Shown here: positions 26,311 through 36,228 of the stretch, in pieces
Position numbering within the stretch: position 1 is the stretch's first letter
How the letters are laid out: every line of letters starts with the position of its first letter
NCBI RefSeq assembly: GCF_937616625.2
Contig: NC_065575.1
Coordinates: 6,207,501-6,271,500 of the forward strand
DNA length: 64,000 bases
From: Mercurialis annua
Taxonomy: Eukaryota > Streptophyta > Magnoliopsida > Malpighiales > Euphorbiaceae
Reading direction: 5' to 3'
The notes under the pieces: generated by a model
What the model saw: the letters and a program-made list of their open reading frames with translations, nothing else
Databases searched by the model: none
Told to the model about the DNA's origin: nothing
Made by a program: the position numbers and the translations under genes

Positions 26311-28282
26311 AGGGGCCGATCTAGCCTTGTAACTGAGGTGGCGACCGCCTCCTCAAACCTTTTAAAAAGTAAAATTTAATACTTCAACTTTTAAGCATTT
26401 TTATAATAGTTATTATAGTTTAATTTCTATACAATTTACCTCCTAAAAATAAGTTTGTACCAACTACACACTTCGTTCTAAAATTTCTAGTTCCGTTTCT
26501 GCCAGCTGCGGATTGTCCGAATTTTTTTCCGGCCAGTTCGTGAAAACATTAAAGCCCATAATATTTTTTAATTTTTTTGAAAAAGTTTTTTTAAAAATTA
26601 TTAATTTAATTTGTTTTAATTAGAGTTTAATTATAATTAATTGGTTTTTAAGTATAATTTGTTATAGTAAATTATAATTTTTATAAAACTCACTCTCCAA
26701 CTAATGTGACATGCCAGCAAAAGGGGTTTTTAATCCGATTTACACAAATTTAAGATATAAGTGATCTAGTTTTGTTATTTTGGACTTTCCTAATATTTTT
26801 ACGCAAGTTGAGAGGGTGAAGTGATCTTTTGTTCATTTTTATAGACATAATCAAAACAGATCTTACACTAATTTTCTTCTTCTTTTAAATTACTAATAAA
26901 AGATAACTAATTAACTAATCATCCTAGTTCTGCTTCAATGGAATAACTGATACAGATCCCAAAAATTCACATCAATTCGCTGTAAATTATTAAATTAATC
27001 TTTTTTAGCAGAAATAGCAATTAGATAAATAGAAAAGGTTAAAAAAAATTTAAATTAATCCATTGTCTCTATTTTGCAATATAAATCAAACCCAGTTGAC
27101 TTACTTTGTTCTTTCGATTGTCTGTAATTAGATTGGATCTAAGCATTTTCTAGTTCTTTTTTATTTATTCATGTTATTTCTTTCTTTATTTCTTTTAATA
27201 CGAAATGTCTAATCTCCTACTCTCTTCTTTAGCTAAGGTATTTTATATTTTATTTTCTCCTGGTTGATTAGAATTCCAAACTTAAAATTTTTACATTATA
27301 TTTAAGAATAGAGAAATTACTATTATCTCCATAAATTTATAACTGAATTATTATTTCTCCATCAATTTTAAGAAATTACCATTTTCTTTTAATTTTAATA
27401 TTTTACATAACTTAAATCCTCCTATAAAAAGGATTTTAGTTAAAAAAATGAAGAAAGTTTTTATTTTATTTTGAAATTTATATGAAAATTTGAAATTCAA
27501 AACTAAACTCATGAGATAACATAATTAATTTTTATATTTATGAATTTTTTAGTTAATCCGGATTTATTATATTTATAAACATAATTTGTCTTATTTATAG
27601 TCATTTTATTAAGTAAAATATTTAATTTTTAAACAAAAGATACTTTTTTTTACAAAATGTTATTTGCTCTAACATCACTTTATTATGATCAAACAAAACA
27701 ATTAAAGGTAAAGCAACAAAATCTAAATTAGACATAAATAAGTACTGAATAAGATGTAGATGCACTGAAGTTTACAAGCACATGGTGGCTTAACAGTTCT
27801 AGCCACATAAATTAATGGACCACCTCTAATTTTGGATTTTTAAAGAAGACACAATCATTTTGATATATCAAAATCCATATCTATAATTTATTTTTTAAAA
27901 AGAACAGAAAAAAACCAATTGAATGATGTGGTTTAGCTAGTTGGTTTGATCTTAAAGCTATCATTGTCTGATTCTAAAATCCATCAATCATATGCCAAAA
28001 GTTCATTGATCAAGGATAAGGGTAAATTGTCACATATTGAAAATTTTATAGTAAAATATTAAAATTAATTATAAATTTTAACATATCTTATAATTCTGAT
28101 AATTTAAAATTAAAACTATCATTTTTTATTATTTGAAATATTATGCAATTTTTCGATCAAAATGTTAAATTGTGGATGCCAAAATATATATCATCATGTC
28201 ATTTATTTATTTACATGTCAGCATTTTTCTAATAGAAAATTATTCAGTTTTGAAGTATAAAAAATAATATTTGTATTTTAAA
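26311..28282. other. Intergenic desert segment, no gene seen
   Basis: AT-rich. 26305-26380 (AGGGGCCGATCTAGCC, GGCGACCGCC) faintly resembles the small GGGGCGGAACTAGG elements at 54260-54352 and 63796-63887. 26780-26845 contains a single fold-back-type arm (CAAGTTGAGAGGGTGAAG). No coding evidence. Confidence 0.4.
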
Positions 28283-28600
28283 GGATTAATTACATATAAA
28301 ATCACCACCTTTACACGAAATTGCAAAAATAACACGACATTTAAAACGTGGCAATTCAGGGCACCACCTTTCATTTCTTTTCAAAAATAACACGGACATA
28401 TTTTTAGTGGCATTTTTGCTGACTTGGCATGACACGTGGCACTCCTATTGGGTGTCCAAGTCAGCAAAATTTTATCTAAAAACGTGTCCATGTTGTTTTT
28501 GAAAAGAAATGAAAGGTGATGCCCTGAATTGACACGTTTTAAAGGTCGTGTTATTTTTGAAAATTCGTATAAAGGTGGTGATTTTATATGTAATTAACCC
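28283..28600. repeat. Fold-back MITE with long, well-paired arms
   Basis: The left arm GGATTAATTACATATAAAAT is mirrored by ATTTTATATGTAATTAACC. The arms pair over about 130 bp (CACCTTTCATTTCTTTTC against GAAAAGAAATGAAAGGTG) around a centre with GACTTGGCATGACACGTGGC. The good pairing suggests a younger copy than the others. Confidence 0.85.
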
Positions 28601-28629
28601 TATTTCAAATAGACACAATTTAAAGAAAA

Positions 28630-28735
28630 TACAGCTCAAATGGTATAAGTGCTGACAGCAAACTGCTAGTTCGTGGGTTCGATTCCTCCCACAAGCGCTC
28701 CCCCTCCCCAATTAAAAAAAAATAAAAAAAAATTA
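28630..28735 (+). mobile_element. tRNA-derived SINE
   Basis: A-box CAGCTCAAATGG (28632-28643) and canonical B-box GGTTCGATTCC (28676-28686) are followed by TCCCACAAGCGCTCCCC and an A-rich tail (from about 28711). It matches the minus-strand copy at 16207-16315 over most of its length. The tRNA similarity stops after the B-box region, so this is a SINE and not a tRNA gene. Confidence 0.75.
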
Positions 28736-29403
28736 TCACATCAATAATTTATTTTAATTATAAATAAGATACTATTTATAGGTAATACCAATCAAAGAGA
28801 ACGAAAAATAGAATAAGATGCAGAAACATTTAATATTTAACTTGACAAAGAAAGATTTTTTTTTAAATCGTAAAACACATTAAAATTTATAATTTATTTT
28901 GCAATTATTTTAAAATAATTATTATATTACCAAATGTTGTCGGGTTAATTTCTTTATTTAATAATATAATATAATTTAATCAAAGCAGAATCCACCAAGA
29001 AAACTATCTAAATCAATCAATCAAAAATCTTTAGAAAGATATTATGTTTTTTTTTCTTTCTAATCGAAAACTATTGACTTCAAAAGAGGAAACCAGATAG
29101 TTCTATTCTGCCTGGCCAAAAAAGAGAAACCAAATAAATTCACTTTGAAAAAAAGAATTCGATTGAAGAGAAATGATAATTTTAGTTAAGAGGCATAGCT
29201 CATTTGTTTGTTCTTAAGTGGAACGAAGTTCTTGACAGTAGAAATAATACTTCTAAAGATGTGATTCTGTGTGTGTCAATTACAATGAAAAAGATCATGA
29301 GAGTCATTTATCTACTCTAATTAATTTGAAAGTATTATTTGTGATTTGATTTAAGTAATGACAATAAAAGAAATACAAGATTGAAAGATACAATACCAAC
29401 GAG
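28736..29403. other. Intergenic DNA, no gene seen
   Basis: AT-rich sequence between the SINE and the LINE insertion site. No feature supported. Confidence 0.4.
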
Positions 29404-29432
29404 TTATAGTTCAAATGGTACAAGCGCTGAAT
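29404..29432 (+). mobile_element. SINE head fragment at the LINE insertion site
   Basis: TTATAGTTCAAATGGTACAAGCGCTGA closely follows the first bases of the SINEs at 16207-16315 (-) and 28630-28735, including the A-box. The similarity stops just before the LINE target site, and the sequence after the LINE does not resume the SINE, so this is a 5' fragment or an old truncated copy. Confidence 0.4.
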
Positions 29433-29629
29433 AACATTATGCTGATTACGGAGTCAAAGTGGAAGGAATCTCTCCCTATTTTTGTGGAGCTTCTCTCTCT
29501 ACCCTAGGGTTTTCTAGGGTTAGGGTTTTTCTCTTCTTACTGAAGTTTTCCATCGTTCCTTCGATTTTACTACGTCTAGTACGTTCAGTTTGCAGACTTT
29601 TTGATTGCTAACCACCCCGTTGGTGGATT

Positions 29630-30955
29630 ATGGAAGAGACTTTAGCTGAAGCTTGTTCCCAACTTCGTTTGACGGAACAGGAACAAACCACCATAACTTT
29701 GGAAGATGTTGTGGACGACGAAGCTGATGGTAAAGCTGAGATGAGTTTGGTGGGTAAGCTCTTAACGCAGAAGCCGTATAACCTGAATCATCTAAAGAAT
29801 GCGTTAACCAGCGCATGGAGATTAGCAAAAGGTTTTACGATAAGAGATATTGGGGATGATCTTTTTGTTTGTGAGTTTTTCTCTAAGGCCGATAAGGGCA
29901 GAATACTCCGTGAATCACCATGGAATTTTGACAAACAACTTATTCTACTTGAACCTATGACAGGGAATCTACAACCTAATAACATGGCGTTGAACTTCTG
30001 CCCGATTTGGATGAGAATCTACAACCTCCCTTTAAATTGTAGGGGGAAGGCTGCGCTTAGTAAAATTGGCTCTAAAGCCGGTAGGGTTATGGAGGTGGAT
30101 GATGGAGTGAGCGGGGGGTGGAATCGGTACGGACGGGTGAGGGTTAGAGTGGATGTTTCTCAGCCAATAATAAGGGGGACGAAAGTTATAAACCCTTTAG
30201 GTGAGCAGTGCTGGATTCCTTTCAAATACGAGAGGATCCAAAATTTTTGTTATTGGTGCGGATTGTTGGATCATCTAGTGACAGACTGCGAGGACAAACC
30301 GGAGGAGACTGAGGTTTCAGATTGGCCCTACGGTCCTCTCTTACGTGCTACTCCTCGAAAAAGTAGCATGATGGGGAATAGGCAAATGTCAAGCTCAGGT
30401 ATGAGGGGTTGGATGGGGCAAAAAGATACGGCTGCGTCTGGTAATGCTACGGCGAGCGCTCCTCTTGCCAAAAGAGTCCTTGATATGGATGACAGCCATA
30501 GTAATATGACTACCACTGTTGTGGGAGAGGTTGCTCATCCTGTCGTTATTGGAAGTGTGCAGGGCAATGTTACTAGCAGTGTTGGTACTGGGCTTGAAGA
30601 AGATAGAAGAGTAGAGGATGGATATGGGCTGGTGGATGTATGTATCCAGCAAGTCCAGGAAGTAGATAACCAGGCTATACTAAAGAATCCAACTAGTGCA
30701 TTGGAGAAGCAAAATAAGGGCAGAAAGGCGGGGTCTGCAGGGTCATGGCTTCGCAATAAGGCTGTTAGAATTGTGGAACCAGGGGCATCAGAGGATAACA
30801 GCAATAAGTCTACTACCAAGAGAGGGCGCAGTGAGGTAGAGGGTACTAGCTCATCAGATCTTTTCTCTAAGAAATACAGGGATGGAATGATGAACCTTTT
30901 TGAAAATATAGAGATATCGGCGGAGACTGGGATGCAGTCTCGCCGGACGCAATGA
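29630..30955 (+). CDS. LINE ORF1 protein: DUF4283 and CCHC zinc knuckle
   Basis: 441 residues. Residues about 38-190 form the DUF4283-type domain of plant L1 ORF1 proteins (WRLAKGF, VCEFFSKADKGRILRESPW, LPLNCRG). This is followed by a zinc knuckle of the form CYWCGLLDHLVTDC, about residues 207-220. The C-terminal half is low-complexity and basic near its end. ORF1 proteins bind the LINE RNA and form the ribonucleoprotein used in retrotransposition (family knowledge). The stop codon overlaps the ORF2 start as ATGA at 30952-30955. Not a host gene. Confidence 0.92.
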   Translation: MEETLAEACSQLRLTEQEQTTITLEDVVDDEADGKAEMSLVGKLLTQKPYNLNHLKNALTSAWRLAKGFTIRDIGDDLFVCEFFSKADKGRILRESPWNFDKQLILLEPMTGNLQPNNMALNFCPIWMRIYNLPLNCRGKAALSKIGSKAGRVMEVDDGVSGGWNRYGRVRVRVDVSQPIIRGTKVINPLGEQCWIPFKYERIQNFCYWCGLLDHLVTDCEDKPEETEVSDWPYGPLLRATPRKSSMMGNRQMSSSGMRGWMGQKDTAASGNATASAPLAKRVLDMDDSHSNMTTTVVGEVAHPVVIGSVQGNVTSSVGTGLEEDRRVEDGYGLVDVCIQQVQEVDNQAILKNPTSALEKQNKGRKAGSAGSWLRNKAVRIVEPGASEDNSNKSTTKRGRSEVEGTSSSDLFSKKYRDGMMNLFENIEISAETGMQSRRTQ

Positions 30956-33900
30956 AACTACTTAGTTGGAACCTCCAAGGATTGGGGAATCCTTGGACGG
31001 TACGGGCGCTTAAATTGTTTGTCAAAAACAATTCCCCTGATGTGTTCTTTTTAATGGAAACTAAACTAGCACAACATGAGTTCAGGAATATTAGTAGTAG
31101 TTTTAATTTGTTCAATTTTTTCGTTGTCGATCCGGAAGTTAGAAGAGGTGGTTTGGCTCTTTTCTGGAGGAAAACCATTGATGTTCGGGTAGGCAATTTT
31201 GCAAATAATTTTATTGAGTTTTCTGTGTTTGATAACGTAGTAGGTTCGAGTTGGACAGGAGTTGGGATTTATGGTTGGCCTGAGTCTCAGAATAAGTTTC
31301 GGACATGTGAGCTTATTACACAAATGCGAGGAACAATTGCCAAACCGATGATCCTATTTGGTGATTTCAATTTGCATTTGTTACATTCTGAGAAGGAAGG
31401 GGGCAGAAGTAGTGACCAGCGGGATATGGACAGGTTTAAAGAAGCCATTGATACGTGCGGAGTTGATGATCTGGGGCACACAGGTGGAACCTTTACGTGG
31501 TCTAATAGGCGAAGGGATGGTGGCCTTATACAAATCAGACTTGATCGGTTCTTGGCAAACACAGAATGGCAAGAGATTTATCCGGAATGGCAAGTGTCTC
31601 ATTTAACTCGTTTTAAGTCAGATCACTGCCCCATTGTGCTGAACACAACAGCCCCTGCTTCTTTCCAGGTTAGACATAATTCAGCTCGTATCTACCGCTT
31701 TGAACAAATGTGGATGTCACATGAGAATTTTGACGAAGCTGTGCTGCAAGCTTGGGACGTTAATGACAGTTCACGTGATTTTATGGCCAGAGTCGAGGCC
31801 TGCGGGGCTGGTTTGACGGCATGGGCCCATGATAACGTTGGTTCTCTGAGCAAACAGATTAAGAAAAAGATGACGGAGCTGTCAGTGCTTCAAAGCAACT
31901 TGGGCGTAGCGGGAAACAGCAGTAATGTCGGGCATGTTACAGCTGAGTTGGATGGTTTGCTTGAAAAGGAGGAGATTATGTGGAAACAGCGATCTCGGGC
32001 TGATTGGTTAAAGGAAGGAGATCGCAACACGAAATTTTTTCACAGTAAAGCCTCAAATCGAAGGAAAAACAATGCTATTCACCGGATTCGAGATGAAAGC
32101 GGCTGTTGGAGAAGTGGCGCTGAGGTCACTAAGGTGATTGAATCTTATTACCAAAATCTTTTCGCGACGTCTGATCCTACAAATCTGAATGAAGTGGTGG
32201 ATTGCATCGATAAAACCCTCACAGCAGACCAAGTCGCCGACCTCCAGAGACCCTTTAAAGCGGAAGACGTTAAATTGGCATTGAAACAAATGGGATCGTT
32301 AAAGGCACCGGGTCCTGACGGTATGCCTGTCCTTTTCTACAATTCTTATTGGCATGTGGTCGGTGGGGAGGTGACAAAATGCGTTCTTAATTTTCTGATT
32401 TCTGGAGCAATGCCGCCTCGAGTCAATCATACGTTTCTCACCCTCATTCCTAAGATCTCAGCCCCTGAGACTATGAAGGATCTGCGCCCAATAAGTCTCT
32501 GTAATGTCATCTACAAACTTATCGCTAAGGTTATCGCGAACAGGCTAAAAGGAGTGCTCCCAGATGTCATCGACGAATCTCAAAGCGCCTTTGTTCCAGG
32601 TCGTATGATTACGGATAATGCAATGATAGCGTTCGAGATGTTTCACTCGATGGAAAAACGCTCTCAAGGAAAGGAGGGGTCCGTAGCTCTTAAACTGGAT
32701 ATGAGTAAGGCATACGACAGAGTTGAGTGGTGCTTTATCGAGATGGTGATGCAAAAAATGGGTCTTCCTACCCATTTTATTGGATTAATTATGACTTGTA
32801 TTTCAACAGTGTCCTTCTCTTTTTTGATAAATGGCAGGCAGTCCGGGTTTCTCCTTCCTCAGCGTGGCCTCCGGCAAGGCGATCCTCTTTCCCCATATCT
32901 TTTTTTGTTATGCTCAGAAGGCTTCTCAGCGTTGCTTAGGCGTGGGGTGCGAGAAAAGATAATTTCTGGTGGAAGAATATGCAGAGGTGGTCCTCGTATT
33001 AACCATCTTTTCTTTGCGGACGACAGTGTCATATTCATCAAAGCAACAGAGCGAGAAGGCCAAGCTTTGAAGAGAATTATCGGCTTATATGAACGAGCCT
33101 CGGGCCAAGTAATCAACGTGGATAAATCGGAAATGTTCTTTAGCAAAGGCGTTCTCCATGGTAGGCGGGAGGAGATGAAAGCAGTGTTGGGTTTTCATAT
33201 TGTTGATCACTTCAAGAAGTACTTAGGTATGCCTACAATGGTAGGTAAATCTAAAAAACCCATTTTTTCTTTTCTCCGTGACAGGCTTCACAAGAGAATT
33301 TCGGGTTGGAAGGAGAAATTCCTTTCAAAAGCGGGTAAAGAGGTGTTGATCAAATCCGTAGCGCAATCAATTCCGACTTATATCATGAGTTGCTTCGCCC
33401 TCCCAGTTACTTTTTGTGACGATATGCGTAGTATAATTTCTAAGTTCTGGTGGAATGGCGCAGATGATAAGAAGAAAATCGCTTGGGTGAGTTGGAGGTC
33501 TATATGTAAGTCGAAGAAAGAAGGGGGTTTGGGTTTTCGAAACCTGCGAGCTTTTAACTTGGCTATGCTTGCTAAACAAGCGTGGAAGTTGATTCATAAT
33601 CCCAATTCTCTCTGTGCTAAGGTTTTAAAATCTAAGTACTACCCGGACTCAGATTTTGCTCAAGCGAGGTCTAGGAGGAGTTCGAGTTTTATTTGGCAAA
33701 GCGTTATGGAAGGGAAGAAAGTCCTTGATACAGGTCTAGCGTGGAGAATTGGAAATGGTAAAGACGTGAATGTGTTGAATGACAAATGGATCTCCTCTGA
33801 CAGCCATAAGAAGCCTGTTGGAGCTGTTGACGTTCCGGCAGATCGGTTGGTTAGTTATTTCATCACTGAGTTGGGTCAATGGGATGTTGGGAAGGTTGAA

Positions 33901-35037
33901 GCTTGTTTTCTACCTCAGGATGTTGTTAACATTCTAAAAATCCCCATAAGTCGTCGTCTACCGCCGGATAAACTATTCTGGAGCTTCAACAGAAACGGAT
34001 TCTATTCAGTTAAAACGGGATATTACCAAGCTTGCAAATTGCTGGAGATTAACAGGGCTTCTTCTTCGGCGGCTAATGCAAATAATGGTTTATGGCAGAG
34101 GGTGTGGCGGTGCTCAGTTCAACCAAAAATGCGCCATTTTTTATGGCGAATTCTTCATGAGTCTCTTCCCTGTAATGAGAAACTTGCAATGAAGCTTACT
34201 GATTTTCCGAAAACCTGTCCGAGATGTGGGTTACACGATGAAAGTCAATTACATGCGTTGAAAGAGTGCGAGGTGGTCCGGGGTTTGTGGTTATCTTCCC
34301 CGCTCAACTTGCGCGTGGATAGTTTTCAATGTAACGACGGTACAGAGTGGCTTACGCAGGTATTCAAAGCCCTTAAGGAAGAGGAAGTGCAAGTATTCGT
34401 TCAGTGCTTATGGATTATCTGGAGGGATCGCAATAATTTGGTATTTGGTAACTTTCGACTGCCTACTGATGCTTTGTTTCGTCAGGTCACTTTTAGGGAC
34501 AACAGTAGCTCTTCTTCTGATCGCTTATCTAAGGCTCTACATCCTACTGTTCCTTCATCGTGGCAGCTCCCGCCAGTTAACGGGCTCAAGCTTAATACAG
34601 ATGCAGCGATATCGGCCAGAAGCGGGCTTTCGGTAGCTAGTGCTGTTTGCAGGAACAATTCTGGGTTGGTCGTCAGGTGGGGAGTTTCAGTTTTTAAAGG
34701 CATCACAGATGTGGAGGAAGCTGAAGCCAAGGCCATTCTCTTTGGTTTGCAGATGGTGTCGAATATCCCTAGTGATTCTTTGGTTTGTGAAGCAGACGCT
34801 CTAAATGTCATTAATAGGGCCCTTTATCCTTCAAATGCAATCGATCCTATTCAGCTTATTATGGACGATTGCATTGCTGCTTCGGAGACTCGTATGGTTC
34901 GCTTCCAACATGTCGGAAGACAGTGTAACCAAGTCGCCCATGCATTAGCTAAATGGGGTATTTTTTTCGGTAAAGATTGTATTGTTGACGGTGAAGTTCC
35001 TTTCCCGGTCAATGAACTTGTTAATTTTCATCGTTAA
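30952..35037 (+). CDS. LINE ORF2: endonuclease, reverse transcriptase, zf-RVT, RNase H
   Basis: 1361 residues. The apurinic-type endonuclease occupies about 1-230, with SWN (5-7), ETK (36-38), GDFN (137-140), LDR (197-199) and SDHCP (223-227). The reverse transcriptase spans about 480-750, with KLDMSKAYDR (D583), RQGDPLSPYL (641-650) and FADD (688-691). A zf-RVT region follows (CPRCGLHDESQLHALKEC), then an RNase H domain near the C-terminus (LNTDAA, EAEAKA, CEADA, and VAHALAKWG). The protein nicks target DNA and copies the LINE RNA at the nick. The residue after GDFN is L, where E is common in the endonuclease family. Start chosen at the ATG overlapping the ORF1 stop; it begins exactly at the conserved MKLLSWN. 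Confidence 0.95.
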   Translation: MKLLSWNLQGLGNPWTVRALKLFVKNNSPDVFFLMETKLAQHEFRNISSSFNLFNFFVVDPEVRRGGLALFWRKTIDVRVGNFANNFIEFSVFDNVVGSSWTGVGIYGWPESQNKFRTCELITQMRGTIAKPMILFGDFNLHLLHSEKEGGRSSDQRDMDRFKEAIDTCGVDDLGHTGGTFTWSNRRRDGGLIQIRLDRFLANTEWQEIYPEWQVSHLTRFKSDHCPIVLNTTAPASFQVRHNSARIYRFEQMWMSHENFDEAVLQAWDVNDSSRDFMARVEACGAGLTAWAHDNVGSLSKQIKKKMTELSVLQSNLGVAGNSSNVGHVTAELDGLLEKEEIMWKQRSRADWLKEGDRNTKFFHSKASNRRKNNAIHRIRDESGCWRSGAEVTKVIESYYQNLFATSDPTNLNEVVDCIDKTLTADQVADLQRPFKAEDVKLALKQMGSLKAPGPDGMPVLFYNSYWHVVGGEVTKCVLNFLISGAMPPRVNHTFLTLIPKISAPETMKDLRPISLCNVIYKLIAKVIANRLKGVLPDVIDESQSAFVPGRMITDNAMIAFEMFHSMEKRSQGKEGSVALKLDMSKAYDRVEWCFIEMVMQKMGLPTHFIGLIMTCISTVSFSFLINGRQSGFLLPQRGLRQGDPLSPYLFLLCSEGFSALLRRGVREKIISGGRICRGGPRINHLFFADDSVIFIKATEREGQALKRIIGLYERASGQVINVDKSEMFFSKGVLHGRREEMKAVLGFHIVDHFKKYLGMPTMVGKSKKPIFSFLRDRLHKRISGWKEKFLSKAGKEVLIKSVAQSIPTYIMSCFALPVTFCDDMRSIISKFWWNGADDKKKIAWVSWRSICKSKKEGGLGFRNLRAFNLAMLAKQAWKLIHNPNSLCAKVLKSKYYPDSDFAQARSRRSSSFIWQSVMEGKKVLDTGLAWRIGNGKDVNVLNDKWISSDSHKKPVGAVDVPADRLVSYFITELGQWDVGKVEACFLPQDVVNILKIPISRRLPPDKLFWSFNRNGFYSVKTGYYQACKLLEINRASSSAANANNGLWQRVWRCSVQPKMRHFLWRILHESLPCNEKLAMKLTDFPKTCPRCGLHDESQLHALKECEVVRGLWLSSPLNLRVDSFQCNDGTEWLTQVFKALKEEEVQVFVQCLWIIWRDRNNLVFGNFRLPTDALFRQVTFRDNSSSSSDRLSKALHPTVPSSWQLPPVNGLKLNTDAAISARSGLSVASAVCRNNSGLVVRWGVSVFKGITDVEEAEAKAILFGLQMVSNIPSDSLVCEADALNVINRALYPSNAIDPIQLIMDDCIAASETRMVRFQHVGRQCNQVAHALAKWGIFFGKDCIVDGEVPFPVNELVNFHR

Positions 35038-35089
35038 TTAATAAAGTTTAATCTTTCTTCTCAAAAAAAAAAAACATTATGCTGATTAC

Positions 35090-36157
35090 TCTATAAGTGT
35101 CATTCCTATCCAATTATCAATTTTTTTTGAAAGATTCACTTTATATTTAATTAAATTGCACAATTCAATAATAGAAATAATATATATATTTAGGAGTGTA
35201 AACGAATCATGCCAACCGAACTAAAATAGTAGATTTAGGTTATTTATTTTAAAATATTATTTGGTTTGATTTTTAATATTTAAAAATAAAAAAAGATGAA
35301 CTACACATATGTAATATTTTTTCAAAAAAATAATTAAATTTTCTTAATAATAAAAATATATATTTTTTATGTGTCCAAATAGTTTAAATGAACCATATAT
35401 TATAAGTTTGTTTAGATTCGATTCGATTTATAAGTATAATTTTTCTTAATATTTTATTTTCAGCTATTTTTTTTAATATCAAACCTTTACGAGTTTTGTT
35501 ATATCCAAACTTTTAAAATCATCAGGATTAGCCCATTTTGAAATATTCAAAATCTTTTATAGCTATTTTTTAAATTTATTCCTAAGTTATTTCATGCAGA
35601 ATTAATCTAATGGTTAGAAAAGGTTCTGAATATCTCAAAATGGGCTAATCTTTACGATTTGAATATAACTGACAAAACTCGCAAAAGTTTGGTATTAAAA
35701 AAACTTAGCCCTTTTTTTTGTTATATTTTAAAAAATACAAATTATTCTTAGATTTAGGCTAATGTAAAACTCAACTTTTATTCTTTATTCCGATTTTATT
35801 TTAGTTTTCTTCAAAAATCATTCGGTTTCATTATTATTGATACTGAACCAAACTGTGACAATAAAATATCTCTTTTAGACAATAAAATATCTCTTTTATT
35901 TCTTTGTATGATAAAAAATAAATTAATAAAGGGAGTTTATAAAGAAAGTAACAATAAAAAGAAAGAAAATCTCTCAAATAAAGAAAAAAAAAAACAAAGT
36001 GGAAACAAAACAGACTAAACTGTACTAAAAAAAATTAAATATCCATAAATGTAAATTGTACTAATAACAAGAATAGAATTAAAAATAAAATAATAATGAT
36101 ATGGAATTTAAATTAAAAAAAGTTAGCAAATGGATCCAGATCTTCTGTTTTTCTTTC
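35090..36157. other. Intergenic DNA upstream of the receptor kinase
   Basis: AT-rich. It contains one fold-back element (35471-35703) and a short direct repeat AGACAATAAAATATCTCTTTT near 35855-35898. The last few hundred bases would hold the receptor kinase promoter. Confidence 0.5.
35471..35703. repeat. Fold-back MITE, about 233 bp
   Basis: Left: TTTTAATATCAAACCTTTACGAG, then GGATTAGCCCATTTTGAAATATTC. Right: AATATCTCAAAATGGGCTAATC, then AAGTTTGGTATTAAAA. The arms are about 90 bp. Confidence 0.7.
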
Positions 36158-36164
36158 TATAAAC
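36157..36164 (+). promoter_or_regulatory. Possible TATA box of the receptor kinase gene
   Basis: CTATAAACAAAAC lies about 70 bases before the ATG at 36229, a usual distance for a plant gene with a short leader. Weak evidence by itself. Confidence 0.4.
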
Positions 36165-36228
36165 AAAACATGGGGTTTCGCATTCAACAATCCCAAAAAA
36201 ACAGTTCTCTTCTCCATCTCTCTACACA

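Larger units (their letters stand above)
29450..35073 (+). mobile_element. Full-length L1-type LINE retrotransposon
   Basis: About 5.6 kb: a 180-bp 5' UTR, ORF1 (29630-30955), ORF2 (30952-35037), a short 3' UTR and a poly-A tail (about 35063-35073), flanked by an identical 16-bp target duplication. The 5' UTR has a telomere-like stretch (CTAGGGTTTTCTAGGGTTAG, near 29507-29526). Both ORFs are open with all key motifs present, so the copy looks young and possibly competent. Transcription would start from an internal promoter in the 5' UTR (family knowledge). Confidence 0.95.
29433..35089 (+). repeat. Target site duplication of the LINE
   Basis: ACATTATGCTGATTAC occurs at 29434-29449 and again, unchanged, at 35074-35089, directly after the poly-A run. 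One further A on the left is ambiguous with the tail. These coordinates enclose the LINE. Confidence 0.9.

Noticed and set aside
28630..28735. A tRNA gene
   Set aside because: A- and B-boxes are present, but the sequence after the B-box cannot form an acceptor stem and ends in an A-rich tail, as in a SINE.
7762..29403. Many 60-95-codon ORFs in the desert (for example 10107-10295, 16501-16755, 18430-18627, 25012-25197, 28472-28711)
   Set aside because: Random-looking or repeat-derived composition, no domain, no splice context, several lie inside fold-back elements.
29500..29540. Interstitial telomere repeat
   Set aside because: Only two to three degenerate TAGGGTTT-type words inside the LINE 5' UTR.
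29628..34811. Minus-strand ORFs across the LINE
   Set aside because: Shadows of ORF1 and ORF2 on the opposite strand.
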